Shown piece by piece: positions 1-7,079 of a stretch of 17,968 nt of DNA; position 1 is the stretch's first letter; every line of letters begins with the position of its first letter. This stretch comes from Chlamydiales bacterium (GTDB lineage Bacteria > Chlamydiota > Chlamydiia > Chlamydiales > FEN-1388). Made by a program: the position numbers and the translations under genes. The stretch covers positions 1 through 17,968 of the forward strand of contig JAJFUY010000367.1 of NCBI GenBank assembly GCA_021372185.1, read 5' to 3'. Below the pieces are notes generated by a model. It had not been told where the DNA came from. It saw only the letters and a list, made by a program, of their open reading frames with translations, and searched no databases.

Positions 1-142
1 ACTTGGGCTTTCCCATTTGAGTTATAGTTTGGGGCTATTGTATGTTTTGGATGCTATCGAAGATATAGTGCGTGGTCGCAAAATTAAGAGCGGTAAAAAA
101 TTACCGCACTCCAAAGCCTTCGGCAAATGTCCAAACTCGAGC
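1..142. other. Window-edge region with no supported gene
   Basis: No convincing gene can be placed here. An open frame beginning with TTG at 17 runs through the terminator hairpin into the end of the neighbouring minus-strand gene and has no recognisable domain, so it is not called. A 7-bp perfect hairpin (arms 90-96 and 101-107, GCGGTAA/TTACCGC, A-rich loop) is visible but is not followed by a T-run on either strand. A plus-strand gene ending just left of or at the window edge (for example at the TGA at 18-20) would explain the terminator at 143-169, but that is inference. Confidence 0.4.
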
Positions 143-169
143 AGGCGGACATCTGTCCGCCTTTTTATT
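143..169 (+). terminator. Rho-independent terminator, plus strand
   Basis: A perfect 8-bp stem (AGGCGGAC at 143-150, GTCCGCCT at 155-162) with a 4-nt loop is followed by a run of T (162-166) and then ATTT. The T-tract is only on the plus strand, so it should end a transcript arriving from a gene left of the window. It abuts the stop codon (169-171) of the convergent minus-strand gene and would also limit antisense reading into it. Confidence 0.8.
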
Positions 170-1410
170 TATGTTGAAGGTGTGAAGGGTAAATCTTGTT
201 GGTAGGAGGAGGTTGAGTCTTCAGCTACGTGTGGGGCTATTGTTTCTACGTTTTTGGTGACTACCTGTAGGGCTTGAAACTCTGTGAGTACGCGTCTGAT
301 TTGTTTTAAAACCTCATCCCTATCGGGAAATGCTTTCATCTGGTCTGAACCAATAAATTCACCAATTTCTGCAAAGGGCTGCATTAAGAGCACCACATTT
401 ACATCGCGGTTATTTCTATAAATCATCTTTACAACTTGCTCTAGAGTAGCAAGAGATGTCATCACAAGGTCTCTAAATGACTCATTTCTATCTCTGGTAT
501 AAGCTAAAAGCTGTTTTATGGTTTCTGTAAGCGTGATCGAAATTCGGATTAAAAGCTCATTTTGACCCGCATTCCGTGCACTATCAGCACACTTTTGCAA
601 ATAGGTAATGGCAATACTAGCTACAAGCGGGTTGTGACGCGCCAAAAACACGCTCAACTTACCAAATTCTGCTATAATATTTTCAGCAATGGGCGGCACT
701 CGCTGTTCTAATGCGGCCTCGTACACCCACATCATGCGCTCTGAGACAAACATGCAAAGAGAATTTACTTTATCTAAGAATGTTAAGCCCGATCCATTAA
801 GTGATGATTTTTGCACATCAGCACGAGATACTTCTTGAACATAGGTTTCTACTAATGTCTGGACGGCATTTAATGCTGTAGATGCCGGACGCATCTGATG
901 TTCTCGCGTAGCCTTGGCACAGGCATCTATTGCCACTTCTAGCCACTCAAAGGCTTTTGCTTCATCTTTATTTTTTACAGATTTTTCTAGATCATAAGCC
1001 AGTGTTTTTACTAAATAAGGCGCACTTGTATACTGAAAGGCCCGTTTTTGGTAGCAGCGCAGCGCATCAAAGCAAAACCCAAATGCCACAATCCAGATGC
1101 AGATAAAGGGAATAAGTACAGGACCTGTAAGCGTAAGGTAGAGCGAATACAGGCAAAATGCGAATAAAATATAAAGAGGCACGTGAAGCTTATGATCTTT
1201 TAAATAAAGCTCCTGAGCACATCCCATGACCTTATTTTGCGTACGTAGTGTAGCCGTATATGACACGGTTTTTATTACAAATGCAATCACCAACAATAGC
1301 AGGCTTATCCCCAAAAGAAATGAGCTTACAAAATAAGGCTGTGCGGGTGTTTGATAGGTTTGCAACCCAAATATAACAGCAATAATAAGTGAAAGAACAG
1401 TACCAAGCAT
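169..1410 (-). CDS. Membrane protein of unknown function with large helical C-terminal part
   Basis: I do not recognise this 413-residue protein. The N-terminus is strongly hydrophobic: probable transmembrane helices at about residues 1-19, 27-48 and 77-114 (the last long enough for two passes). From about residue 120 to the end the sequence is soluble, rich in Ala, Leu, Glu and Lys and looks all-helical, with no catalytic motif that I can see. This suggests an inner-membrane anchor holding a cytoplasmic helical domain. The ATG at 1408-1410 is preceded by GGAGCG eight bases upstream. It lies 41 bp downstream of the CinA-type gene on the same strand, so co-transcription is possible. It ends right at a terminator serving the opposite strand. 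Existence of the gene is well supported by length and start signal; function is unknown. Confidence 0.8.
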   Translation of the reverse strand: MLGTVLSLIIAVIFGLQTYQTPAQPYFVSSFLLGISLLLLVIAFVIKTVSYTATLRTQNKVMGCAQELYLKDHKLHVPLYILFAFCLYSLYLTLTGPVLIPFICIWIVAFGFCFDALRCYQKRAFQYTSAPYLVKTLAYDLEKSVKNKDEAKAFEWLEVAIDACAKATREHQMRPASTALNAVQTLVETYVQEVSRADVQKSSLNGSGLTFLDKVNSLCMFVSERMMWVYEAALEQRVPPIAENIIAEFGKLSVFLARHNPLVASIAITYLQKCADSARNAGQNELLIRISITLTETIKQLLAYTRDRNESFRDLVMTSLATLEQVVKMIYRNNRDVNVVLLMQPFAEIGEFIGSDQMKAFPDRDEVLKQIRRVLTEFQALQVVTKNVETIAPHVAEDSTSSYQQDLPFTPST

Positions 1411-1451
1411 AGCGTTATCGCTCCATTTTCCCCGTTTGTACCTGAGTTCAG

Positions 1452-1922
1452 CTATTTAATGAAATCAAAAAGCTTTTTTAGAACTTCTTCAGTAGCGATT
1501 TGTGTCAATTCCAGGCGAGAACCTGATAGATGCATGGTCCAAGCATGTACAAGATGGCCGTTGTGGGCAATGGCTGCTGTGATGGTACCGACTGGTTTAT
1601 CAATAGTGCCGCCTGTAGGCCCCAAGATACCCGAAACAGAGGCGGCCCAATTACAGCCAAGCTTGTTACAGGCCCCAATTGCCATTTGACAAACAACCTC
1701 AAGGCTCACAGCTCCAAATTGATCAAGGGTAAGTGGATCAACATCAAGCAAGTTGATTTTAACGGCATTTGCATAGGCCACAATGCTGCCCAGAAAATAC
1801 TCTGAGGCTCCAGGGTTGGCAACAATCGAGGTGGCAAGTGCTCCCCCCGTACAAGATTCAGCAAACCCAAGCGTCATTTTTTTTTCGAGGAAAGCGTTGT
1901 GAATCTGTTGTGCTATTTTCAT
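1452..1922 (-). CDS. pncC: CinA C-terminal domain / PncC-type nicotinamide-nucleotide amidohydrolase
   Basis: This 156-residue protein is a stand-alone CinA C-terminal domain. Members of this family deamidate nicotinamide mononucleotide to nicotinic acid mononucleotide in pyridine-nucleotide recycling in the cytoplasm. The diagnostic motifs are present: AESCTGG at residues 21-27, containing the serine considered catalytic in the family, SGILGPTGGT at 97-106, and KPVGT at 109-113. The length is close to E. coli PncC (about 165), so it is not a truncated full-length CinA; the N-terminal molybdopterin-binding-like domain is simply absent. GGAG about 6 bases before the ATG supports the start. The repeat-bearing 108-bp gap upstream separates it from the lspA group, so it may have its own promoter. 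Family is secure; the enzymatic assignment rests on the family. Confidence 0.92.
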   Translation of the reverse strand: MKIAQQIHNAFLEKKMTLGFAESCTGGALATSIVANPGASEYFLGSIVAYANAVKINLLDVDPLTLDQFGAVSLEVVCQMAIGACNKLGCNWAASVSGILGPTGGTIDKPVGTITAAIAHNGHLVHAWTMHLSGSRLELTQIATEEVLKKLFDFIK

Positions 1923-1950
1923 AAAAGCTCCCTGATAAAAAATACATATA

Positions 1951-2014
1951 TAACAGGATCTAGCAGGATAAAAACAAAATACTGTTTTGAATTTGATCCT
2001 GCCAGATCCTGTTA
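1951..2014. repeat. CAGGAT-family inverted repeat, copy 1
   Basis: Two 19-bp arms, 1951-1969 and 1996-2014, pair with a single mismatch. The arms are built from the units AACAGGATCT and GCAGGAT. On the plus strand the right arm is followed at once by a T-rich tract (2015-2028), and on the minus strand by an AT-rich stretch with a T-run a little further on, so it could act as a bidirectional terminator between two minus-strand genes. The same units recur in a larger palindrome at 9370-9491, which makes it a dispersed family rather than a private terminator. Confidence 0.8.
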
Positions 2015-2030
2015 TTTTTTTGTTTTTTCT

Positions 2031-2732
2031 TTACCCCGCAACAAACAACCCGTTTTCTTTTAGCTGGGCGTGGTTGTTGATCCAGCTAAAGCACTCTTTG
2101 CCTATACGCATGGGGTCATTTACCCTCTTGCCATCGATTAAAAACGGTGTGGGTTGTGTATTTGCCCGTATCCAGCTTTTTAGCTCTTGAAATAACGTGG
2201 CATTTACAAACAAGTTCTCGTCTGTGGCATCCACTACAACCCGTGTTTGGGGGTTTTGGTAAAGTTGTGGGTAGGATAGCCTCACGCCCCAAGAAATGCT
2301 TTTTTGGCCAAAGGACATCGAGTGAAACTTATGATCAGCCTGTGAGTAGTTAAAACGATGTAGTTGCATCTGGATGAGAGGTTCATAAGCAATGATAATT
2401 TCCCTTTCACTACCAACGTCTAGCGCTCTTAACGCACTCAAAGTCTTTGTGAGGGCTGCTGTACAGTAGAATCTATTGTCTTGATCGTTTGGAACATTGC
2501 CTGCTTTTAACGCATCAATATAGCCCTTCCACTGATTCACAAAATCATCAATTTTCAACTCATGCTCACCCCTCGGCGCAACACCCAAGGTTGAAAACAA
2601 ATAAAATCCTGACCCAAAATGCTCTAAGAGATGCCGAATCTTGGTATCATCTACAAGCACATCGTAGTGAAGCCATTTAGAGGCCATAAAATTGGGCGCA
2701 TCTTTTGGCTGTATGCGAATGATGGCCGTCAT
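2031..2732 (-). CDS. Conserved-looking hypothetical protein coupled to lspA
   Basis: I do not recognise this 233-residue protein. It has no signal peptide or transmembrane segment and is probably cytoplasmic. It contains a GSGFYLFSTLG stretch at about 41-51, a segment FLIDGKRVNDPMRIGKECFSWI near 199-220, and several Trp, His and Phe positions that suggest a globular fold, but no catalytic signature is clear. The start ATG overlaps the stop of lspA in an ATGA arrangement (2729-2732) and there is no Shine-Dalgarno sequence, which points to translational coupling and to a dksA-lspA-orf operon. A link to lipoprotein or envelope work is guessed only from this coupling. The stop is followed by the CAGGAT inverted repeat. 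Confidence 0.8.
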   Translation of the reverse strand: MTAIIRIQPKDAPNFMASKWLHYDVLVDDTKIRHLLEHFGSGFYLFSTLGVAPRGEHELKIDDFVNQWKGYIDALKAGNVPNDQDNRFYCTAALTKTLSALRALDVGSEREIIIAYEPLIQMQLHRFNYSQADHKFHSMSFGQKSISWGVRLSYPQLYQNPQTRVVVDATDENLFVNATLFQELKSWIRANTQPTPFLIDGKRVNDPMRIGKECFSWINNHAQLKENGLFVAG

Positions 2733-3229
2733 TTACTAGCTTTTTGAGGTGTTTCTACACTTGCTGAAAAGAGAATCCAGAGAGACCCTATAAATATTGC
2801 CGAATCTGCAATGTTAAATACGGGGTAATCATAGCCCCAAAAGGTAAACTGGATCATGTCGATGACATATCCATAATGAAAAAAATCAATCACGTTGCCA
2901 ATAGCGCCGCTAATGATAAGACAAAGGGGGGCATTCCATTTTGGGCGCTGATTTACTCCAAAGAAATAGACTATCAGGGCAGCTATAAGCAAAATACGCA
3001 CAAAAACGAGTGCATTAGGAAAGTCTGCAAGCACACCCCAAGCAGCCCCCATATTTATGGCATGGGTAATTTGTAGCTGAACGCCAAAAAGATCAGAAAA
3101 AACTACGTATGGTAAATTTGAAGGCGGGTTTGCAACAAGATTGCAAATCCACGCCTTACTAGCAGCATCTAAAATGATAATAGCTAAAAAAAGAAAAAAG
3201 CATCTTTTTACAGAAGCAAAAAAAACCAC
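2729..3229 (-). CDS. lspA: Lipoprotein signal peptidase (signal peptidase II)
   Basis: This 166-residue inner-membrane aspartic peptidase removes the signal peptide from diacylglyceryl-modified prolipoproteins. Four hydrophobic segments are visible (about 10-22, 73-91, 99-117 and 138-155). The family motifs are present: NMGAAWG at 59-65, GNVID at 111-115 and FNIAD at 138-142; Asp115 and Asp142 correspond to the two catalytic aspartates. VIDMIQF at 122-128 matches the usual (V/I)DFI segment. Length is normal for the family. The start lies only 3 bp after the dksA stop, and the 3' end overlaps the next gene by 4 bp, so it is the middle gene of a tight operon. As I recall, Chlamydia also has lspA directly after dksA, which is part of the case for the phylum. 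Confidence 0.96.
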   Translation of the reverse strand: MVFFASVKRCFFLFLAIIILDAASKAWICNLVANPPSNLPYVVFSDLFGVQLQITHAINMGAAWGVLADFPNALVFVRILLIAALIVYFFGVNQRPKWNAPLCLIISGAIGNVIDFFHYGYVIDMIQFTFWGYDYPVFNIADSAIFIGSLWILFSASVETPQKASK

Positions 3230-3232
3230 GCT

Positions 3233-3598
3233 TTAGTACATGCCTCTTTCAAGCTTTTCTTGTGCCTTTACAGTAGTACTTGCATAGGGCATAGCCTCAA
3301 GACGAGCTTTTGGAATTTCTTCTCCGCTAATATCACACACTCCGTAAGAGCCTTCTGTGATCTTTTCAAGGGCTCTTTCGATAAGGCGAAGCACCTGAAA
3401 TTCCTGACTTGTTACTTCAAGGCTGATGCGGCGATCAAAGTCGTCTGTACCTTGGTCTGCCTGGTGCTGGGAATATCCCGTAGCTTCATCAGGCTTTTTT
3501 ACTTCTGCCGTGCAATTTGTAAGAGCTTGCGAAATCTGAGTTTTCATCTCTTCAAGGCGCTTCTTATACTTTTGCAGATCAGTTTTAGTTATAGGCAT
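3233..3598 (-). CDS. dksA: DksA/TraR-family transcription factor with cysteine-poor zinc finger
   Basis: This 121-residue protein belongs to the DksA/TraR family, whose members bind the secondary channel of RNA polymerase and modulate initiation with ppGpp. An N-terminal coiled coil (about 5-80) carries GYSQHQADQGTDDF at 41-54, the loop region that holds the acidic tip residues in DksA. The C-terminal finger region (85-113) keeps the family spacing (GVCDISGEEIPKARLEAMPYA) but only Cys88 survives of the four zinc-binding cysteines; the second is Ser and the distal pair is absent, so zinc binding is unlikely. AAGGAGA (minus strand, complement of 3607-3613) lies upstream of the ATG at 3596-3598. 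It is the first gene of an operon with lspA. ppGpp synthesis genes are not visible in the window. Confidence 0.93.
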   Translation of the reverse strand: MPITKTDLQKYKKRLEEMKTQISQALTNCTAEVKKPDEATGYSQHQADQGTDDFDRRISLEVTSQEFQVLRLIERALEKITEGSYGVCDISGEEIPKARLEAMPYASTTVKAQEKLERGMY

Positions 3599-3604
3599 AA
3601 TTCA

Positions 3605-3674
3605 TTTCTCCTTTACAACCAAGACACGCTAAAAATGGCACTAGATTATACGTTAGTCTAATCTTATTTTACCA
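3605..3674 (-). promoter_or_regulatory. dksA promoter and ribosome binding site
   Basis: Reading the minus strand, a perfect TATAAT (complement of 3645-3650) lies about 47 bases upstream of the dksA ATG; the -35 region (around 3668-3673) is weak. A long Shine-Dalgarno sequence, AAGGAGAAA, is found at 3605-3613. The leader of about 40 nt contrasts with several plus-strand genes here that appear to start almost at the ATG. The rest of the 155-bp gap up to the MDR gene shows only AT-rich sequence and weak short hairpins. Confidence 0.55.
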
Positions 3675-3753
3675 TGTGCCTTTTGCACCAACTTCCATTG
3701 GCTCTTGTTACTTATTTTAAATTAAATTGTTTATAATATCAACTATAGAAATC

Positions 3754-4701
3754 TTATGTGATTTTTAACACTATTTTACCCTGTACGTGACGCGCTTTAA
3801 GCTCATCGAGTGCTTTGGAGGCCTCACTCAAAGGAAACTCAGCAATTGGGGGTATGGCGATCTTTTTATGATCAATCAGCACGCCAATTTCATGGAGCTC
3901 ATCGCGATTAGGGCTTACAAAAATAAAGCCAGCCTCAACGCCTGGAGGCGCAAGCTTTTGCATATCATGTTCGGCTATACTTACAACCCGTCCACCCTTT
4001 TTTACAAGTGTAAAGGCCTCTTTTGCCGTATCGCCTCCCACGCAGTCAAATACCACGTCTACACCATGAGCTTCCTTTTTAAAAAGAGCCTCTTGCACGT
4101 CTTCTTGGGTGTAATCAAACACTTTTTGCGCACCGAGTCCAAGTATATAGGGGTGATTTTTGGAACTGGCCGTAGCATACACGGTACCTTTTGCCCAAGC
4201 TGCCATCTGTACAGCCATACTTCCTACGCCACCTGCGGCACCTAACACCATGACTGTCTCATGAGCCTGAAGCTTGGCAAAATTAAAAAGCGCCTGCCAC
4301 GCAGTAAGCGCCGTAAGTGGAACGCATGCTGCCTGTTTAAGCGTAAGTGTTTCAGGAATATGTACAACGAGGTCTTCTGGTACCACAATATACTCTGCAT
4401 ACGTACCATTTTTTATTAATGGCATCCTAAAATAGCCATACACCTCATCGCCAACTTTTGCCCGGCGAACACCTTTTCCAACTTTGGTAACAACTCCAGC
4501 GCCTTCCCAGCCTGGAATAATAGGAAATTCATGAGGATACGACCCGTTAAAATCCCCATCACGAATTTTATAATCAACTGGGTTAATGCCGCTATATGCC
4601 AAACGTATCTGCACTTCATTATCATGCACCTCAGGTTCTGGCACATCCTTCAGTTGCAATACACTTGATGGGCCAAATTGGTCATAAACTATAGCTTTCA
4701 T
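3754..4701 (-). CDS. Zinc-free MDR-type NADP-dependent quinone oxidoreductase
   Basis: This 315-residue cytosolic enzyme belongs to the medium-chain dehydrogenase/reductase superfamily, quinone oxidoreductase-like branch, which reduces quinones or enones with NADPH. The N-terminal GroES-like domain (about 1-125) has the classic opening MKAIVYDQFG, the segment SGINPVDYKIRDG at 37-49, and PGWEGAGVV at 63-71. The Rossmann domain carries AAGGVG at 155-160. The catalytic and structural zinc cysteines of alcohol dehydrogenases are lacking, which fits the quinone reductase branch. The C-terminal QGKIVLKI is typical. A Shine-Dalgarno AAGGA lies 9 bases before the ATG. It is divergently arranged with the glycosyltransferase gene, with a 161-bp palindrome in the shared upstream region. 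The exact substrate cannot be read from the sequence. Confidence 0.92.
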   Translation of the reverse strand: MKAIVYDQFGPSSVLQLKDVPEPEVHDNEVQIRLAYSGINPVDYKIRDGDFNGSYPHEFPIIPGWEGAGVVTKVGKGVRRAKVGDEVYGYFRMPLIKNGTYAEYIVVPEDLVVHIPETLTLKQAACVPLTALTAWQALFNFAKLQAHETVMVLGAAGGVGSMAVQMAAWAKGTVYATASSKNHPYILGLGAQKVFDYTQEDVQEALFKKEAHGVDVVFDCVGGDTAKEAFTLVKKGGRVVSIAEHDMQKLAPPGVEAGFIFVSPNRDELHEIGVLIDHKKIAIPPIAEFPLSEASKALDELKARHVQGKIVLKIT

Positions 4702-4772
4702 AAGAACACCATCCTTTTTTGGCCTTCATGAACAAATATGCCATTCATTGCAACAAAAAGTAGTTGGGTATA

Positions 4773-4933
4773 TATACCCATTCAAGTTCAAGAGTTGGTT
4801 TTTTTGCGCGCCAAAGTCCCGCGCTTGAAAGATTTGAAACGTGCTCATATTTTAATATGAGCACGTTTCAAATCTTTCAAGCCCGGGCCTTTCGCGCAGC
4901 AAAAAAACCAACTCTTGAACTTGAATGGGTATA
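4773..4933. repeat. 161-bp near-perfect inverted repeat between divergent genes
   Basis: The left half (4773-4851) and right half (4854-4933) can fold into one long hairpin with only 2 nt at the apex. The outer 35 bp (4773-4807 with 4899-4933) and the inner 29 bp (4823-4851 with 4854-4882) are perfect; a central block of about 15-16 nt on each side does not match well (GC-rich, GCGCCAAAGTCCC against GGGCCTTTCGCGC). It sits between the divergent starts of the MDR gene (4701, minus) and the glycosyltransferase gene (4955, plus), where promoters rather than terminators are expected. No coding capacity is credible. No second copy is seen in the window. Confidence 0.9.
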
Positions 4934-4954
4934 CACAAACAAAAAGGATTTTTT

Positions 4955-5800
4955 ATGAACGTACGTAGAATTTTTTGCCTACTTTTTCTTATTTGTCTAA
5001 GCACTACCCTTCATGCCAAACACAACAGAAAAAAAACAAAAGACCCTATCTTTTTTTATGTGGTAATTCCCTCACACAATAATGAGCAGTGGTGCACAAG
5101 AAACTTAGATTCTATTGTAAACCAAGACTACCCCCACTGGAAAGCCGTCTATATTAACGATTTATCAAGTGATAGAACTGGGCATATTGTGGAAGAATAC
5201 GTGATTCGTAAAAACCTGCGCCATAAAATTGAAATTGTCCACAATTGGTCAAGAAAAGGTATGCTTGCCAATATCTACAATGCCGTAAAACGTGCTAAAC
5301 CCCATTGGGTAGTTGTTACGGTTGATGGTGATGACACTTTACGGGGCAATGATGTCTTCAGCTACCTCGCAAGCATCTACAGTAACCCTAATGTGTGGAT
5401 GACCTATGGCAACTGGGAAGCAGAACCCTATGGGCGCCTGAAGTCTGATAACGATCACATCCCCGACTACATACGCCTTGCTAACAAATTTAGATCCTAT
5501 AAATTTTGCACAACACAGCTCAGAACATTCTATGCCGGGCTTTTTCACAAAATTAAAAAAAGTGACTTTCAGCATAAAGGCAAATTTTTTATGGCAGCAG
5601 GTGATGTGGCGTTTATGATACCATTGCTTGAACTCTCTTCAAGAGGCCACTTTCATTTTGTAGAAAAAGTAGTGTATAATTACAACCTACACAACCCCAT
5701 TAATGACTTTAAAGTAAATGGTGGCCTGCAAGGCTGGTGTGCGGCCCAAGTGGGCAAGAAAAAACCTTATAAACCCCTGCGTTCAGCTACCTGGAAATAA
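4955..5800 (+). CDS. Exported family-2 (GT-A) glycosyltransferase
   Basis: This 281-residue protein begins with a typical signal peptide (positively charged MNVRR, hydrophobic core, TLHA-K cleavage site after residue 21) and continues with a GT2 domain: FYVVIPSHNNEQW at 34-46, NQDYPHWKAVYINDLSSDRTG at 56-76, and the metal-binding DGDD at 124-127. GT2 enzymes transfer sugars from nucleotide sugars and normally work in the cytoplasm, so export is unusual. The usual ED acceptor-base motif is replaced by GDVAFMIP near 216-223. The start at 4955 is preferred over the in-frame ATG at 4925, because AGGA lies six bases before it and the signal peptide then begins correctly; the 4925 start falls within the palindrome. 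The NDH-2 gene follows after 2 bp. The acceptor is unknown; Dependentiae-like or host-modifying roles are possible but unproven. Confidence 0.82.
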   Translation: MNVRRIFCLLFLICLSTTLHAKHNRKKTKDPIFFYVVIPSHNNEQWCTRNLDSIVNQDYPHWKAVYINDLSSDRTGHIVEEYVIRKNLRHKIEIVHNWSRKGMLANIYNAVKRAKPHWVVVTVDGDDTLRGNDVFSYLASIYSNPNVWMTYGNWEAEPYGRLKSDNDHIPDYIRLANKFRSYKFCTTQLRTFYAGLFHKIKKSDFQHKGKFFMAAGDVAFMIPLLELSSRGHFHFVEKVVYNYNLHNPINDFKVNGGLQGWCAAQVGKKKPYKPLRSATWK

Positions 5801-5802
5801 CT

Positions 5803-7074
5803 ATGGCCTATCCAAAAACGATTATTGTTGGCGCCGGCTTTGGCGGCCTAGAAGTAGCCAAAGACTTAAATAAGGCAGATACTGATGTCTTATTGATTGA
5901 TAAACTCAATCACCACCTATTTCAGCCGCTATTATATCAGGTAGCAACGTGCGCGCTATCTCCTGGCGATATTGCAACTCCTGTGCGGTCAATCCTCAGA
6001 AAAAGCCGCAATAGCTCATTTATTATGGGCTCTGTAGCACGTATCGACAAGGTAGCTCAAGTAGTGCACCTTGAGTGCGGCATGACCTTTGATTTTGATA
6101 ACCTAGTGCTAGCGCCAGGCTCTCGCCACAGCTATTTTGGTAACGACCAGTGGGAACAGTATGCCCCAGGCCTAAAAACCATACTAGATGCCAGGAGCAT
6201 CCGTGAAAAGATACTGATGGCCTTTGAGCAAGCAGAACGAGCCTCAAGCCACACTGAAGCTACAAAATTCCTACGCTTTGCCATAGTGGGTGCAGGCCCC
6301 ACTGGAGTTGAGCTTGCTGGGTCACTTGCTGAAATTGCCTTTACAAGCATGAAAAAAGAATTTACTAAAATACGACCAGATCAAGCCAAGATATTTCTGA
6401 TAGAAGGGGCTGCCAGCGTACTTCCAGGCTTTCCTGAAGCGCTACAGAGGCGCGCCCAAAGTGATCTAGAAAAACTTGGCGTAACAGTAATGACAAACCA
6501 AAAAGTTACCAACGTTACACCAGACGGAGTTGTAATTAACGGATCATTACTTGAAGCCCCAACAGTACTCTGGGCAGCAGGCAACACAGCGGCCCCATTT
6601 TTAAAAACACTAGATGTACCACTAGATCGCCAGGGAAGAGTAATTGTAGAGTCAGACTTAAGTATACCCGGCTCCAGTAACATCTTTGTAATAGGCGATG
6701 CAGCCCACTTTATTGGCCCTACAGGTCAGCCCCTACCAGGCCTTGCCCCTGTTGCCAAACAGCAAGGCGCCTATGTCGCCAAAATTATCCGCAAATGCAT
6801 TCCTAAAGATACACGTAAACCCTTCAAATACCGCGATAAAGGATCTCTTGCCACTATAGGTAAAGGTAAAGCCGTAGGTATGATGGGCAAATTTAAGATG
6901 ACGGGCTTATTTGCCTGGTTTGTCTGGTCGGCGGTCCACATCCTCTACCTCATCGACTTCAAAAGCCGTTTCAAAGTCTTTTTCCACTGGAGCTACCTCT
7001 ACGCCACCGGCAAACGCGCCGTCATGCTCATCACCCGCCCCCTCGACCACCCCCATGACCCCGATGATGTGTGA
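5803..7074 (+). CDS. ndh: Type II NADH:quinone dehydrogenase (NDH-2)
   Basis: This 423-residue, FAD-containing, single-subunit enzyme passes electrons from NADH to quinone without pumping protons, at the cytoplasmic face of the membrane. The FAD-binding GAGFGG is at residues 10-15, the NADH-binding GAGPTGVELAG at 163-173, the second FAD contact VIGDAAHF at 296-303, and the quinone-site AKQQG at 318-322. The C-terminal part (about 365-405) has aromatic, amphipathic helices for membrane attachment. It lies 2 bp after the glycosyltransferase stop, so they are probably co-transcribed although unrelated in function. The last 46 codons (6934-7071) are strikingly C-rich: 35 end in C, against 10 of the 41 codons just upstream. 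The stop is 5 bp from a nested palindromic repeat. Confidence 0.95.
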   Translation: MAYPKTIIVGAGFGGLEVAKDLNKADTDVLLIDKLNHHLFQPLLYQVATCALSPGDIATPVRSILRKSRNSSFIMGSVARIDKVAQVVHLECGMTFDFDNLVLAPGSRHSYFGNDQWEQYAPGLKTILDARSIREKILMAFEQAERASSHTEATKFLRFAIVGAGPTGVELAGSLAEIAFTSMKKEFTKIRPDQAKIFLIEGAASVLPGFPEALQRRAQSDLEKLGVTVMTNQKVTNVTPDGVVINGSLLEAPTVLWAAGNTAAPFLKTLDVPLDRQGRVIVESDLSIPGSSNIFVIGDAAHFIGPTGQPLPGLAPVAKQQGAYVAKIIRKCIPKDTRKPFKYRDKGSLATIGKGKAVGMMGKFKMTGLFAWFVWSAVHILYLIDFKSRFKVFFHWSYLYATGKRAVMLITRPLDHPHDPDDV

Positions 7075-7079
7075 AAATG

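Noticed and set aside
17..205. 62-codon plus-strand open frame at the left edge
   Set aside because: It starts with TTG, has no ribosome binding site, runs through a perfect terminator hairpin and into the end of the opposite gene, and shows no domain.
1459..1805. Open frames opposite and inside the pncC gene
   Set aside because: They are shadows of a gene with clear CinA motifs on the minus strand.
3260..3661. 133-codon plus-strand frame opposite dksA
   Set aside because: It is antisense to a well-supported dksA, has no domain and includes the dksA promoter region.
3599..3753. Small RNA or riboswitch upstream of dksA
   Set aside because: Only weak short hairpins were found; a promoter explains the conserved-looking TATAAT.
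4764..4958. 64-codon open frame over the palindrome between divergent genes
   Set aside because: It merely translates both arms of the inverted repeat; the product is a mirrored, low-information sequence with no start signal.
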